NCBI GenBank assembly: GCA_001689405.1 | Contig: LUJO01000020.1 | Location: forward strand, 1-64,000 | Length of the DNA stretch: 64,000 nt | Reading direction: 5' to 3' | Origin: Candidatus Homeothermus arabinoxylanisolvens | Lineage (GTDB): Bacteria; Bacteroidota; Bacteroidia; Bacteroidales; Muribaculaceae | Part shown: piece after piece, positions 1-8,480 of the stretch | Layout: each line of letters opens with the position of its first letter | Numbering within the stretch: position 1 is the stretch's first letter | Notes under the pieces: generated by a model | Databases searched by the model: none | The model's input: only the letters and a program-made list of their open reading frames with translations | Told to the model about the DNA's origin: nothing | Position numbers and translations under genes: made by a program

Positions 1-61
1 CAAAAAAAGTTTAGCGGACAGTAATATTTTTTTACACGCAAAAAAACGGTAGGGTTAGAAG

Positions 62-83
62 GGACGCCGGTACCACGGCGTCC
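62..83 (-). terminator. GC-rich hairpin downstream of rplT
   Basis: Perfect 8-bp stem GGACGCCG (62-69) / CGGCGTCC (76-83) around a 6-base loop. Read on the minus strand a run of seven T follows about 10-20 bases later. It may be a second, backup terminator of the translation operon. The rest of 1-194 holds no ORF, tRNA or repeat that I can support. Confidence 0.35.
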
Positions 84-194
84 GGCTGTGACCCGTATGA
101 TGTCTTTATGTCCATCCGGATTTGCGGGCACCGTACTACCGGGCCCTGCCAATCGACTGCAATTGGTCGTATTCAGTCAGGTTATATAAAATGG

Positions 195-231
195 CAGGAG
201 GTGGAAAATCATTGCAATTTTCCGCCTCCTG
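195..231 (-). terminator. Terminator of the thrS-infC-rpmI-rplT operon
   Basis: Stem of 15 positions with a single G-T pair between 195-209 and 217-231, loop of about 7 bases, followed on the minus strand by a T-rich stretch. It sits 64 bases after the rplT stop, so it fits a Rho-independent terminator for the operon. Confidence 0.7.
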
Positions 232-294
232 TGTTTGGGTTGCCGGCATGGCTGCCGGTCATGCTACCCTCGTTATAAAAATGTAAAGAGGTTG

Positions 295-645
295 TTATGC
301 GTTCTTTACTTTTTCAACAACAGCCTTGAAAGCGGCGGGGTTGTTGAGAGCGAGGTCGGCGAGCACCTTGCGGTTGATCTCGATACCTGCTTTGTGGATC
401 AAGCCCATAAGCTTGGAGTAAGAGAGATTCTCTTCGCGGGCAGCGGCGTTGATACGCTGTATCCACAATGCGCGGAAGGTGCGCTTTTTGTCTTTGCGGT
501 CACGGTAAGCGTAGGTAAGACCTTTTTCCCAAGTATTTTTGGCAACGGTCCACACGTTTTTGCGGGCACCGTAGTAACCGCGGGTGAGTTTTAAGATTTT
601 CTTTCTGCGTGCTCTTGAAGCAACATGATTTACTGATCTTGGCAT
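295..645 (-). CDS. rplT: 50S ribosomal protein L20
   Basis: 116 residues, the usual length for L20. The N-terminal basic tail and the conserved block around residues 6-35 ([16 protein letters not shown]) and the C-terminal globular part ([13 protein letters not shown]) match the family. L20 binds 23S rRNA early in 50S assembly. It is the last gene of the thrS-infC-rpmI-rplT operon, 119 bases after rpmI. In several bacteria L20 or IF-3 feeds back on this operon; the sequence here does not show such a site clearly. Confidence 0.97.
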   Translation of the reverse strand: MPRSVNHVASRARRKKILKLTRGYYGARKNVWTVAKNTWEKGLTYAYRDRKDKKRTFRALWIQRINAAAREENLSYSKLMGLIHKAGIEINRKVLADLALNNPAAFKAVVEKVKNA

Positions 646-764
646 TTTTGTAATGTTTTTTGAATGTCAGCGGCTTTTTCTTTGCTCTTTAGTGCTGTGC
701 ATTCGGTTAATGAAAAATGATTATAAAATCACGAATTAAAGACATTGAAAACGTCGGCCTTCGC

Positions 765-959
765 TTAGAGGGCGAGAAGATCTCTAACCTCGTGTACATC
801 CACGCGGGCAACAAGTCCGGAGTGGGTAAGGTTTCTCTTCTGCTTCTTGGTCTTCTTGGTCAGAATATGACTTTTGAAGGCATGTTTTCTTTTGATTTTT
901 CCTGATCCGGTAAGGGCGAACCTCTTTTTGGCACCGGAATTAGTCTTTACCTTAGGCAT
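765..959 (-). CDS. rpmI: 50S ribosomal protein L35
   Basis: 64 residues starting [14 protein letters not shown], very basic, with the L35 signature [14 protein letters not shown]. Component of the large ribosomal subunit. It lies 56 bases after infC and upstream of rplT, the standard order of this operon. The spacer towards rplT (646-764) holds no other gene. Confidence 0.97.
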   Translation of the reverse strand: MPKVKTNSGAKKRFALTGSGKIKRKHAFKSHILTKKTKKQKRNLTHSGLVARVDVHEVRDLLAL

Positions 960-1015
960 TTCTTAAAAATTTTATTAATTCGAGTTATAATTATTCGGTC
1001 GATTGCTCGACAAAA

Positions 1016-1594
1016 TTACTTTTTCTTGGGCGACAACATTATTGTCATTCTCTTACCTTCAAGCACCGGCATCTGTTCGAGTTTGCCTATCTCCTCAAGG
1101 TCGTTGGCAAAACGCAGAAGCAATACCTCGCCCTGCTCTTTGAACAGGATGGAGCGTCCACGGAAGAATACGTAGGCTTTTACCTTGGCACCTTCTTTCA
1201 GGAAGCCCTGTGCGTGCTTGAGCTTGAAGTTGTAGTCATGGTCATCGGTCTGCGGTCCGAACCGTATCTCCTTGACCACTACTTTGGTGGATTTGGCCTT
1301 CTGTTCTTTCAGACGCTTCTTCTGCTGATAAAGAAACTTCTGATAGTCAAGAATCTTGCATACCGGAGGGGCAGCATTGGGTGAGATTTCTATCAGGTCG
1401 AGCCCTTTCTCCTCGGCTAGTTTCAGAGCATCGTGAATGGAGTAGATGCCGGTCTCCACATTGTCGCCTACAAGGCGTACCTCGCGGGCGCGAATGCGTT
1501 CGTTGATGACGTAAGGCTCTTTCTCCTTTTGCTGAGGTCCTCTACGTTGTTGGTAGCCGCGCTGCGGCCCCTGATTTCCGGGTTTGTTATCCAT
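1016..1594 (-). CDS. infC: Translation initiation factor IF-3
   Basis: 192 residues. After a Gln/Arg-rich, probably disordered N-terminal extension (residues 1-25, longer than in E. coli) come the IF-3 N domain ([16 protein letters not shown], about 30-100) and C domain with the basic RNA-binding stretch and [14 protein letters not shown] (about 108-190), ending LSPKKK. IF-3 keeps 30S subunits free and checks the start codon. The start is an ATG, not the ATT that regulates infC in enterobacteria, so that autoregulation is not supported here. It starts 8 bases after the thrS stop. Confidence 0.97.
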   Translation of the reverse strand: MDNKPGNQGPQRGYQQRRGPQQKEKEPYVINERIRAREVRLVGDNVETGIYSIHDALKLAEEKGLDLIEISPNAAPPVCKILDYQKFLYQQKKRLKEQKAKSTKVVVKEIRFGPQTDDHDYNFKLKHAQGFLKEGAKVKAYVFFRGRSILFKEQGEVLLLRFANDLEEIGKLEQMPVLEGKRMTIMLSPKKK

Positions 1595-1602
1595 TCGGTA
1601 GT

Positions 1603-3540
1603 TTATTGATTTATCATATTGTTGACTTCCTGAGTCAAATATTCTGCAAAGGTAGTAATTTTCATTGTACCTTTATCACCTTCGCCCTGTTTTCTTACAG
1701 AAATTTCACCGTTTTCGGCTTCTTTTTCACCAACTATAAGCAAATAGGGTATGCGCTTGAGCTCATTGTCGCGGATTTTCTTGCCGATTTTCTCGTTTCG
1801 GTCATCTACGATAGCGCGTACATCGGCTGCATTAAGCTGTTTTGCCACTTCATAGGAGTAGTCGTTGAACTTCTCGCTGATGGGGAGTACGACAGCCTGA
1901 TCGGGAGCGAGCCACAGCGGGAAGCGTCCGGCGGTATGCTCAAGAAGTACTGCGACAAAGCGCTCAAGTGAACCGAAGGGCGCACGGTGTATCATCACCG
2001 GACGGTGCTTCTGGTTGTCGGCGCCGGTGTATTCGAGCTGGAAGCGTTCGGGCAGGTTGTAGTCGACCTGAATTGTGCCGAGCTGCCAACGGCGTCCGAG
2101 GGCATCCTTGACCATGAAGTCGAGTTTGGGGCCGTAAAAAGCGGCTTCTCCGAGCTCGGTGCGTGCATTCAGGCCTTTTTCGGCGCATGCCTCGATAATG
2201 GCCTGCTCCGCAAGGTGCCAGTTCTCGTCGCTGCCTATATACTTCTCCTTGTGGTCGGGGTCGCGCAGCGATATCTGGGCCTCGAAGTTGTCAAACTTCA
2301 ATGCTTTGAATATATAGAAGATGATGTCCATTACTTTGAGGAACTCATCCTTTATTTGGTCGGGAGCGCAGAATATGTGTGCGTCATCCTGCGTGAAACC
2401 GCGTACTCGGGTAAGGCCGTGGAGCTCTCCGCTCTGCTCGTAGCGGTATACGGTGCCGAATTCGGCAAGTCGCATGGGCAGGTCGCGGTAGGAGCGGGGA
2501 TAGGCTCTGAATATCTCGCAGTGGTGAGGACAGTTCATCGGTTTGAGCAGGTACTCCTCGCCCTCCTCGGGGGTATGGATGGGCTGGAACGAGTCTTTGC
2601 CGTATTTGGCATAGTGGCCCGATGTCACATAGAGCATCTTGTTGCCTATATGGGGGGTTATTACCTGCAGGTAGCCGTATTGCTTCTGTATCTTACGCAG
2701 AAATTGCTCAAGACGGTCGCGAAGTGCGGCGCCTTTGGGCAGCCAGAGAGGAAGTCCGGCTCCTACGTTTGACGAGAATGCGAAAAGTTCCATCTCTTTG
2801 CCGAGCTTGCGGTGGTCGCGTTTCTTAGCCTCCTCAAGCATGACCAGATACTCGTCGAGCATCTTCTTCTTCGGGAACGTAATACCGTAAACACGTATCA
2901 GCTGGTTGCGCTTTTCGTCGCCGCGCCAGTATGCTCCGGCAAGCGATGTTATCTTGACGGCCTTGATGGGTGCTGTGTTGGCTATGTGCGGTCCACGGCA
3001 CAAGTCGGTGAACGCACCTTGTGTGTAGGTGGTTATGTGGCCGTCTTCAAGCTCGCTTATCAGCTCGCATTTGTACTCTTCGTTGCGGTCGCCGAATAGC
3101 TTCATGGCATCGGCTTTGGATATGTCGGCTCTTACTATCGGCTCTTTTTTTTGGGCGAGTTCAAGCATCTTTGCCTCGATCTTGGGGAAGTCGGCGGCGG
3201 TGATGTTGTGTCCGTTAGGGTCGATGTCGTAGTAGAAGCCGTTTTCGATGGCCGGGCCAATGCCGAACTTGACTCCGGGAAAGAGTTCCTGAAGCGCTTC
3301 GGCGAGAAGGTGGGCCGAGCTGTGCCAGAATGCGTGTTTGCCTTCGGGGTCTTCCCATTTGAAGAGCTTTATTTCGGTATCCTTGTCAATGGGGCGGCTT
3401 ATGTCCCAATCTTCGCCGTTTATCGTGGCGGCAAGTATGTCCTGCGCCAAGCGGGGGCTTATGCTCTCGGCTATCTGAAGCGGGGTGGTTCCGGCTTCGT
3501 ACTGCCTTGTGCTTTTGTCGGGAAATGTAATTGTTATCAT
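1603..3540 (-). CDS. thrS: Threonyl-tRNA synthetase
   Basis: 645 residues from the ATG at 3540; an in-frame TTG 21 bases upstream is less likely as a start. Domains in order: TGS (1-60), the second additional/editing domain (about 65-220), class II catalytic core (about 240-535) with the zinc-site Cys in [10 protein letters not shown], motif 2 [21 protein letters not shown] and motif 3 [11 protein letters not shown], then the anticodon-binding domain. It charges tRNA-Thr with threonine. First gene of the operon, with its promoter at 3607-3638 and a leader hairpin at 3567-3594. Confidence 0.97.
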   Translation of the reverse strand: MITITFPDKSTRQYEAGTTPLQIAESISPRLAQDILAATINGEDWDISRPIDKDTEIKLFKWEDPEGKHAFWHSSAHLLAEALQELFPGVKFGIGPAIENGFYYDIDPNGHNITAADFPKIEAKMLELAQKKEPIVRADISKADAMKLFGDRNEEYKCELISELEDGHITTYTQGAFTDLCRGPHIANTAPIKAVKITSLAGAYWRGDEKRNQLIRVYGITFPKKKMLDEYLVMLEEAKKRDHRKLGKEMELFAFSSNVGAGLPLWLPKGAALRDRLEQFLRKIQKQYGYLQVITPHIGNKMLYVTSGHYAKYGKDSFQPIHTPEEGEEYLLKPMNCPHHCEIFRAYPRSYRDLPMRLAEFGTVYRYEQSGELHGLTRVRGFTQDDAHIFCAPDQIKDEFLKVMDIIFYIFKALKFDNFEAQISLRDPDHKEKYIGSDENWHLAEQAIIEACAEKGLNARTELGEAAFYGPKLDFMVKDALGRRWQLGTIQVDYNLPERFQLEYTGADNQKHRPVMIHRAPFGSLERFVAVLLEHTAGRFPLWLAPDQAVVLPISEKFNDYSYEVAKQLNAADVRAIVDDRNEKIGKKIRDNELKRIPYLLIVGEKEAENGEISVRKQGEGDKGTMKITTFAEYLTQEVNNMINQ

Positions 3541-3566
3541 TGTGTATCGGTTAATTCTCAATCTTT

Positions 3567-3594
3567 ACATAAGGGCATAACACACCCTTTATGT
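3567..3594 (-). other. Hairpin in the thrS leader
   Basis: ACATAAGGG (3567-3575) pairs with CCCTTTATGT (3585-3594) with one bulged base and a 9-base loop. It lies between the predicted promoter and the thrS ATG at 3540, so it is transcribed in the leader of the operon. ThrRS or L20-type leader control is known in other phyla, but nothing in the loop proves it here. Confidence 0.4.
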
Positions 3595-3606
3595 CAAAAA
3601 CGACTG

Positions 3607-3638
3607 CAAATTTAGTTATTTATTTCATATTCTCACAA
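3607..3638 (-). promoter_or_regulatory. Predicted promoter of the thrS operon
   Basis: On the minus strand a -7 box TAAATTTG (3614-3607) follows a -33 TTG (3638-3636) with 21 bases between, matching the Bacteroidota consensus TTTG / TAnnTTTG. It implies a leader of about 60 bases. Confidence 0.6.
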
Positions 3639-3709
3639 TCTTTTGTGAATGAAGTGAGATAGAAACGTGTCAATACCGGTAAAAAACCGGGTCGGGATAA
3701 TCCGGGCTT

Positions 3710-5083
3710 TCATCGCAGAGCCTCTACCTCTTCAGGGGTGAGGGGTATCTTCTTGCCGAGACGCCGTGCTCCGTTGTCGGTTATCAGATAGTTCTCCTCG
3801 TTGCGTATGCCTCCGAAGTCGCGGTACTGCTGTACTTTATCATAATTGATAAAGTCGGTGAACCGGCCTTGGCTGTGCCAGAGGTCAATCAGTTCCGGGA
3901 TGAAGTATATGCCGGGCTCGACCGTGAGGGTGAAGCCGGGCTGCAGCGGCACGGCGAGGCGCTGGCTCTTGCGGCCAAACTGTGTGCTTTTGGGCTTGCC
4001 CCCGTAACCGACCCACACTTCGCCGAGGTTTTCCATGTCGTGGACGTCAAGGCCCATGAGGTGTCCGAGTCCGTGGGGATAGAATAGGGCGTGGGCGCCC
4101 TCGCGTACGGCGGCGTCTGTGTCGCCCTTCATGAGTCCGAGCTGTTTGAGGCCGTCGACCATCACGCGGGCCGACAGCTCGTAGACATCCATATAGGGTA
4201 TGCCGGGATGCAACGCCTTGACTGCCGCGAGGTGCATGGCGTTTTGTATCAGGTATATATCGCGCTGGCGCGGTGTGAATTTTTTGCCTGCCGGTATGGT
4301 CGATGACATGTCGCCGCAGTAGCCCGAGGGCAATTCGGCGCCGGCATCGATGAGAAACAGGTCCTCGGGGCCTACTGAATTGCCGTGGTAGTGGTTGTGC
4401 AGTGTCTGGCCGTTTACTGTGGCTATAGTGGCAAACGAAAGCTCACAGTTGTTCATTTCTGCCACTCGGTTCATTTCGGCCACGACTTCGTATTCATACA
4501 TGCCCGGCCGCAGTACTTTCATGGCGGTGATGTGCATGTCGGCGGTTACATCGCATGCTTTGTCTATTTCGGCTATCTCCTCGGGGCTTTTGATGTTGCG
4601 TTGCGATGCCACGGCTTTGATGAAGGGTATTGACCCTTCCTGACGTGCCGGCAACACACCGGTCCAGTCAAGCAGTTTGAGCTTGTGCTCGGCCCGGTAT
4701 GGGGGCAGGTAGTGTAGGGTACGCCCTTGTTCGGCCACTTTTGCAATGTATGACGCTATCTCGGCTGCCGGACGTGTGTCGGCTACCCCGACAGCCTCGG
4801 CCTTCTCGTGGAGAGTGGGTTGGGTGCCCATCCACACGATGCTGTCGATAGTAAGCTCGTCGCCGAATATTATCGTTCTGTCCTCGTCTATGTCGATGAT
4901 GGCCGACAGGCCTGCAAACGACAGCCCGAAGTAGTAAAGAAACGTCGAGTCCTGACGGTAACGAAACGTATTGTCTTCGTAATTAAGTCCCTGCTCGTCA
5001 TTGCCTATAAACAGTAATACACCGGAACCCACTTTAGCCATTAGCTCGGCCCGGCGCTTCATGTAAGTATCTTTTGAAAACAT
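3710..5083 (-). CDS. pepP: Xaa-Pro aminopeptidase (M24B family)
   Basis: 457 residues, typical aminopeptidase P length. The N-terminal domain (about 1-175) is followed by a pita-bread metalloprotease domain carrying all expected dinuclear metal ligands: Asp in FLIDAGAE, Asp in GYCGDMSS, His in PHGLGHLMGL, Glu in VEPGIYF and Glu in GIRNEENYL. It removes N-terminal residues before proline, probably in the cytoplasm, since there is no signal peptide. It is a single gene with its own promoter at 5123-5153. Confidence 0.93.
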   Translation of the reverse strand: MFSKDTYMKRRAELMAKVGSGVLLFIGNDEQGLNYEDNTFRYRQDSTFLYYFGLSFAGLSAIIDIDEDRTIIFGDELTIDSIVWMGTQPTLHEKAEAVGVADTRPAAEIASYIAKVAEQGRTLHYLPPYRAEHKLKLLDWTGVLPARQEGSIPFIKAVASQRNIKSPEEIAEIDKACDVTADMHITAMKVLRPGMYEYEVVAEMNRVAEMNNCELSFATIATVNGQTLHNHYHGNSVGPEDLFLIDAGAELPSGYCGDMSSTIPAGKKFTPRQRDIYLIQNAMHLAAVKALHPGIPYMDVYELSARVMVDGLKQLGLMKGDTDAAVREGAHALFYPHGLGHLMGLDVHDMENLGEVWVGYGGKPKSTQFGRKSQRLAVPLQPGFTLTVEPGIYFIPELIDLWHSQGRFTDFINYDKVQQYRDFGGIRNEENYLITDNGARRLGKKIPLTPEEVEALR

Positions 5084-5122
5084 GATGTTGGTGTTGAATT
5101 TACAGTGTTGTTAAGTCAGGGT

Positions 5123-5153
5123 CAAAGATAATAAATAAAACAGGCCATGTCAA
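5123..5153 (-). promoter_or_regulatory. Predicted pepP promoter
   Basis: Minus strand -7 box TATCTTTG (5130-5123) and TTG (5153-5151) with 20 bases between. It overlaps the terminator hairpin of the upstream gene remnant. Confidence 0.6.
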
Positions 5154-5171
5154 CACTTCATGGCCTATTTT
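5138..5171 (-). terminator. Terminator downstream of the OMP gene remnant
   Basis: Stem AGGCCATG (5142-5149) / CATGGCCT (5159-5166) extended by A/T pairs, followed by a T-rich stretch on the minus strand. Confidence 0.65.
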
Positions 5172-5195
5172 AATGAATCAAATTTATATGCTGTG

Positions 5196-5546
5196 TCAGA
5201 AAATGTAGCCGAGCGATATGTTGAACATGCGCTGACGGTTGCTCATGGCGTGGTCGTAGCCCGGTTTTGACAGGCCGTTGTTGTATGACACCGACAGCTG
5301 GTAGTGCTCTTTGAACTGTAAGCCGGCTTTTACTATGGTGCCGTAATTGAAGCGCTTCATGTCGCCGCCTTCGCTGCCTTTCTTGAACGAGCTTTCGTCC
5401 ATGTCGAAGCCGGGATATTTCAGCTTGGCACGTCCCCATCTACCGGCCTGTTATTGCAATCAGGAAATTACATCCTGTGAGTTACTGCATGCCGATAGTC
5501 CGGCTACCATAAGCATAGATGCGAATGGGTAAATAAATTTTCGCAT
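5196..5546 (-). pseudogene. Broken outer-membrane protein gene behind an orphan lipoprotein signal peptide
   Basis: Two pieces are visible on the minus strand. From ATG 5546 to TGA 5460 runs a 28-residue peptide, MRKFIYPFASMLMVAGLSAC followed by SNSQDVIS, a textbook lipoprotein signal with lipobox LSAC and then an immediate stop. After it, in another frame and behind a TAA, 5442-5196 encodes the last 80 or so residues of a beta-barrel protein (KRFNYGTIVKAGLQF, ending FNISLGYIF with the C-terminal aromatic typical of OMPs). The middle is missing, so this looks like a deletion that joined two ends of one gene or of two neighbours. The stretch is followed by an intact terminator. Function cannot be assigned beyond an outer-membrane barrel remnant. 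Confidence 0.6.
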
Positions 5547-5583
5547 AATTAATGAAAATGATTGGTTAATAAAAAGGTAGTGT

Positions 5584-5961
5584 TTATTCGGTTAAATAAC
5601 CTTCATATACGTTTCCGTAGTCTGTTTCAATTTTGAGCTGAGAGGTGTTTGATATATCTCCAACGTATATTATACTGGAGGCCGTAGTACTGAAATTATA
5701 ATTAGATGTGCTATTATCAATTAAATCGGTAATTGATAACGACGCATTCCCTTCCGGAATATCGAAAACTATATAGATATTACCATCAATGTAAGTACAC
5801 TCAATTCTTTGGCGAGAAGGGCATCGAGGACGTTGTCTATTATGTCGCTCATGCAACTCTATATCTCTTTTATTTCCATTGCCTTTACCATAAAGGTTAA
5901 AGTTATTAGATGTCATTGACATCAATAAGATTGCGGTTAGTAAAATAAGATGTTTTGTCAT
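5584..5961 (-). CDS. Small secreted DUF3244-like protein
   Basis: 125 residues from the ATG at 5961 (an in-frame start 27 bases upstream would push hydrophilic residues in front of the signal peptide). A signal peptide MTKHLILLTAILLMSMTS is followed by a compact beta-rich domain with PSRQRIECTYIDGNIYIVFDI, LSITDLID and a C-terminal YEGYLTE. This resembles the small periplasmic/surface DUF3244 family of Bacteroidales, whose job is not known. Its -7 box TAAATTTG is at 5993-5986. The surrounding DNA is visibly AT-rich and flanked by two broken genes. Family match is from memory of the pattern, so moderate confidence. Confidence 0.6.
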   Translation of the reverse strand: MTKHLILLTAILLMSMTSNNFNLYGKGNGNKRDIELHERHNRQRPRCPSRQRIECTYIDGNIYIVFDIPEGNASLSITDLIDNSTSNYNFSTTASSIIYVGDISNTSQLKIETDYGNVYEGYLTE

Positions 5962-6180
5962 AATTGTGTTATAAATTAATTTCTGCAAATTTATGGCAAA
6001 ACAACCGTATTAAACTAAAATATGGCTTAATTAAAATTCCTCATTGAAAGATGTAAGTAATTGGTATTCAGCTTGTAATTGTTTGGTGGAAATGTGATGT
6101 TTTCCTCACTTATAGTATGAAACGCAAGCGGTTGATAGTCAGCTAATTATTGGTTTGGTGGAGGAAAAGTGTTTAATTGC

Positions 6181-7942
6181 CTAATATTTAGACCGTTGCT
6201 TGAGTTTGGCGATAAACAGTTCTTTGTCGGGGGCGTCTGTCCTTTCGATTCGTTCGATTAGTCTCGCGCGTTTATTGTAATAGTTTTTTAGTTTTATGTT
6301 TGTAAATATGCATACGGCTCTGGGTGAGAAACCGGCATATATGAGCATAATAAATATGTAGTCGTCTTGTTTGAAGCGGGGGCATTGATTGCGTAGCTTT
6401 TCAATTATATTATCCATGCAATCATTTACTCCGTTTTCAATAAGATTTAAACTATTTGGATTGCAGAATTTTGTTATTTCTTTTTCCACATCGTTTACTA
6501 TTGATGCTCGTGTTTTATCAGAAGTTCCTTTTTCAAAAAATTCATTGCAGAGTACATTAATAGTATGCCATTTGTCCTGAAATAAATTTTCTACAAGAGA
6601 CTTCATCCGATTGCTTTTGTCTTGTTGGCTGGTTAGGTCATCGGTGAGTTGCGATATTTTTTTTGCTTTGTATAGTAAGATTGTTCTTTAATGTGTTGTT
6701 TATATCTTCATGATATTTATTCTGTTCAGATAGTATGAATACCTCATTCATCTTACGGTCTATTTCAACGTTTTTAAGTCTTATGCGTAACTTGTGGTAT
6801 GCTGTACCAAATGAAAATATAATTATTGCAAACAAAATACCTGTAAAAATATACGCACGAAAGCGTTTTGCCTTTTTGCGGTCTATATTTGTCTGTATTC
6901 TGAATAGATCACGCTGGGCGGTAATCACAGATTGTTTTAGCGCTTGGTGCACTGTTGAATCCTGAAGAGCAAAAATACTGTCTGAATATTGTAGAGCTTT
7001 TTTATAATTATGAGTCTTTTTATAGTAATTCAAGAGCAGTGAGTGTACAGATATTTTATCTAATGGACGTTGGTCTTTATTTAATGTGATATTTAAATAT
7101 TTTTCAGTACTGTCTTTTTCCCCCAGATTTAAGTAGATATCGGTAATATGGGCATAATCAGTTGCAGTTAGATTGATATTTGTTTTAAATTCTGATAAGT
7201 TTCGAAAGCATATTTGGATTTGTGATACTCTCCATTCCATAAATATAGTGTTATGGATGATTTAATGCAGCAGGCAATAAATGTCGAATCTACAGGATGG
7301 TCTTTGTATGCTATATTTTTAATGCTGTCAATAAGTTGTATGCTTCTATTGTAATTGCCCAAATTGGCATAACAGGATGCAAGGTCCAATAGGGCGTACA
7401 TGGAATTGGTTTTCTTTCCCGACTTCAGATAGTATTTAGACGCTTCCAATGTATAATTGACTGCCTCTTCACGATAGTATGTCATGGAGTAGATGTTCGG
7501 CTATTAGTTCGCATGTGCGGGCTATCCAGTAGTTGTCGTTTAGCTTGCGTGCGATGTCTTCTGCCTTTGTGGCCGATATGATGGCCTTCGGATAGTTGGC
7601 CGAGTTGTATAGTATAGTCGCTTTGTAAAACAGACTTTGCATAAGCAGGCTGTCGGAGCTGTGTCGGCGGTAGTATTTGAGTGCTATGTTTATGAGTGAG
7701 TCATCGGTCTCGTCGATATAGTTTTTATGTCGGGCTTTAGTCAGCAGCAGGGCATAATGTGCCTGCTCGTCCTTTTCGGTCAGTAAGGCGCGCGGTATGT
7801 TTTCAAGTATGGCCAGTGAGGAGTCGGGACGCTGCTGCATAAGGCTATCGGCCGATGAGAGCATGGACGCCACGGCCGATTGGCGGTGGCATGCAGTTAT
7901 AGATATCCCAAACAAGATAATGCAGACAAGATACAGTTTAAT
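6181..7942 (-). pseudogene. TPR-containing membrane regulator, broken by three frameshifts
   Basis: Four overlapping reading frames join into one coherent protein of about 585 residues: lipoprotein-like signal (LVCIILFGISITAC), tetratricopeptide helices (7915-6960), one membrane helix (AYIFTGILFAIIIFSFGTAY, about 6850-6800), coiled coil, and a C-terminal domain CPRFKQDDYIFIMLIYAGFSPRAV that matches the intact homologue at 34532-35518. The breaks all fall in short A runs of the coding strand: an extra base near 7495-7496 (ADIYS becomes AEHLL), a lost base at 7183-7186 (restores QNLKTNINLTATDY), and A8 instead of A7 at 6657-6664 (restores SKKISQLTDDL). The expected ATG is also gone: the codon at 7942 is ATT, leaving TTG at 7915. 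The promoter at 7995-8025 is intact. Confidence 0.82.
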
Positions 7943-7994
7943 ACATTATTATATATTGTGATGAATTTCGGTGTTTTTAAGCCTCATTTATCTG

Positions 7995-8025
7995 CAAATT
8001 TACTCACGCTCGGCCATACGGCAAA
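7995..8025 (-). promoter_or_regulatory. Intact promoter of the broken TPR regulator
   Basis: Minus strand TTTG (8025-8022), 19 bases, TAAATTTG (8002-7995): a near-perfect Bacteroidota promoter in front of the pseudogene at 6181-7942. Confidence 0.6.
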
Positions 8026-8064
8026 ATATTTGCTCAAAAGATAAAAGATATAGGGAAATATAAG

Positions 8065-8105
8065 GTACTATGTATTGCATAGTACAATAATTATACATAC
8101 CTTTG
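8065..8105 (+). promoter_or_regulatory. PadR operator overlapping the padR-pspC promoter
   Basis: A perfect inverted repeat GTACTATG (8065-8072) / CATAGTAC (8078-8085) separated by TATTG. The TTG of the spacer (8075-8077) is also a good -33 element, 20 bases before the -7 box TACCTTTG (8098-8105). A repressor on the palindrome would block the promoter, which is what PadR-family autoregulators do. The link to the PadR gene 31 bases downstream is inference from position. Confidence 0.7.
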
Positions 8106-8135
8106 CGATGTCAACCAATAAACAGTATTATCACA

Positions 8136-8459
8136 ATGAATGTCGACAATGCAAAATCACAGATGCGCAAGGGTATGCTTGAGTATTGTGTCATGCTTCT
8201 GCTGCGTAAAGAGTCGTGCTATGCGTCTGACATAATAGCCCGGCTGAAAGCCGCCGAGCTTATTGTAGTCGAGGGTACGCTCTATCCGCTTCTTACGCGG
8301 TTGAAAAATGACGGACTGTTAAGCTACGAGTGGCGGGAGTCCACGCAGGGACCGCCTCGGAAATACTATCTGCTTACCGAGAGCGGGGCTGCGTTTCTCG
8401 AACAACTCGACAGTGCATGGGCTTCGCTTGTGGCCACGGTAAATCTTATAAAGTCATAA
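8136..8459 (+). CDS. PadR-family transcriptional regulator
   Basis: 107 residues from ATG 8136 (MNVDNAKSQMRKGMLEYCVM); an upstream in-frame TTG lies inside the -7 box and cannot be the start. Winged-helix fold of the short PadR type: helices around MLEYCVMLLLRKESCYASDIIARL, the recognition region EGTLYPLLTRLKNDGLL and the wing YEWRESTQGPPRKYYLLTESG, then a short dimerisation helix. It is followed after 21 bases by a PspC-domain gene, a pairing common in Bacteroidota, so it probably represses the pair and responds to envelope stress. The palindrome at 8065-8085 is its likely operator. Confidence 0.93.
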   Translation: MNVDNAKSQMRKGMLEYCVMLLLRKESCYASDIIARLKAAELIVVEGTLYPLLTRLKNDGLLSYEWRESTQGPPRKYYLLTESGAAFLEQLDSAWASLVATVNLIKS

Positions 8460-8480
8460 CCATTAAATCAATATAGAATT

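Noticed and set aside
1..194. Possible tRNA or small RNA in the first 194 bases
   Set aside because: Hairpins are present but no acceptor stem, anticodon arm or CCA arrangement could be built.
6657..6664. A8 run as a programmed frameshift or transcriptional slippage site
   Set aside because: Two further frame breaks and the lost start codon in the same gene make decay more likely than recoding.
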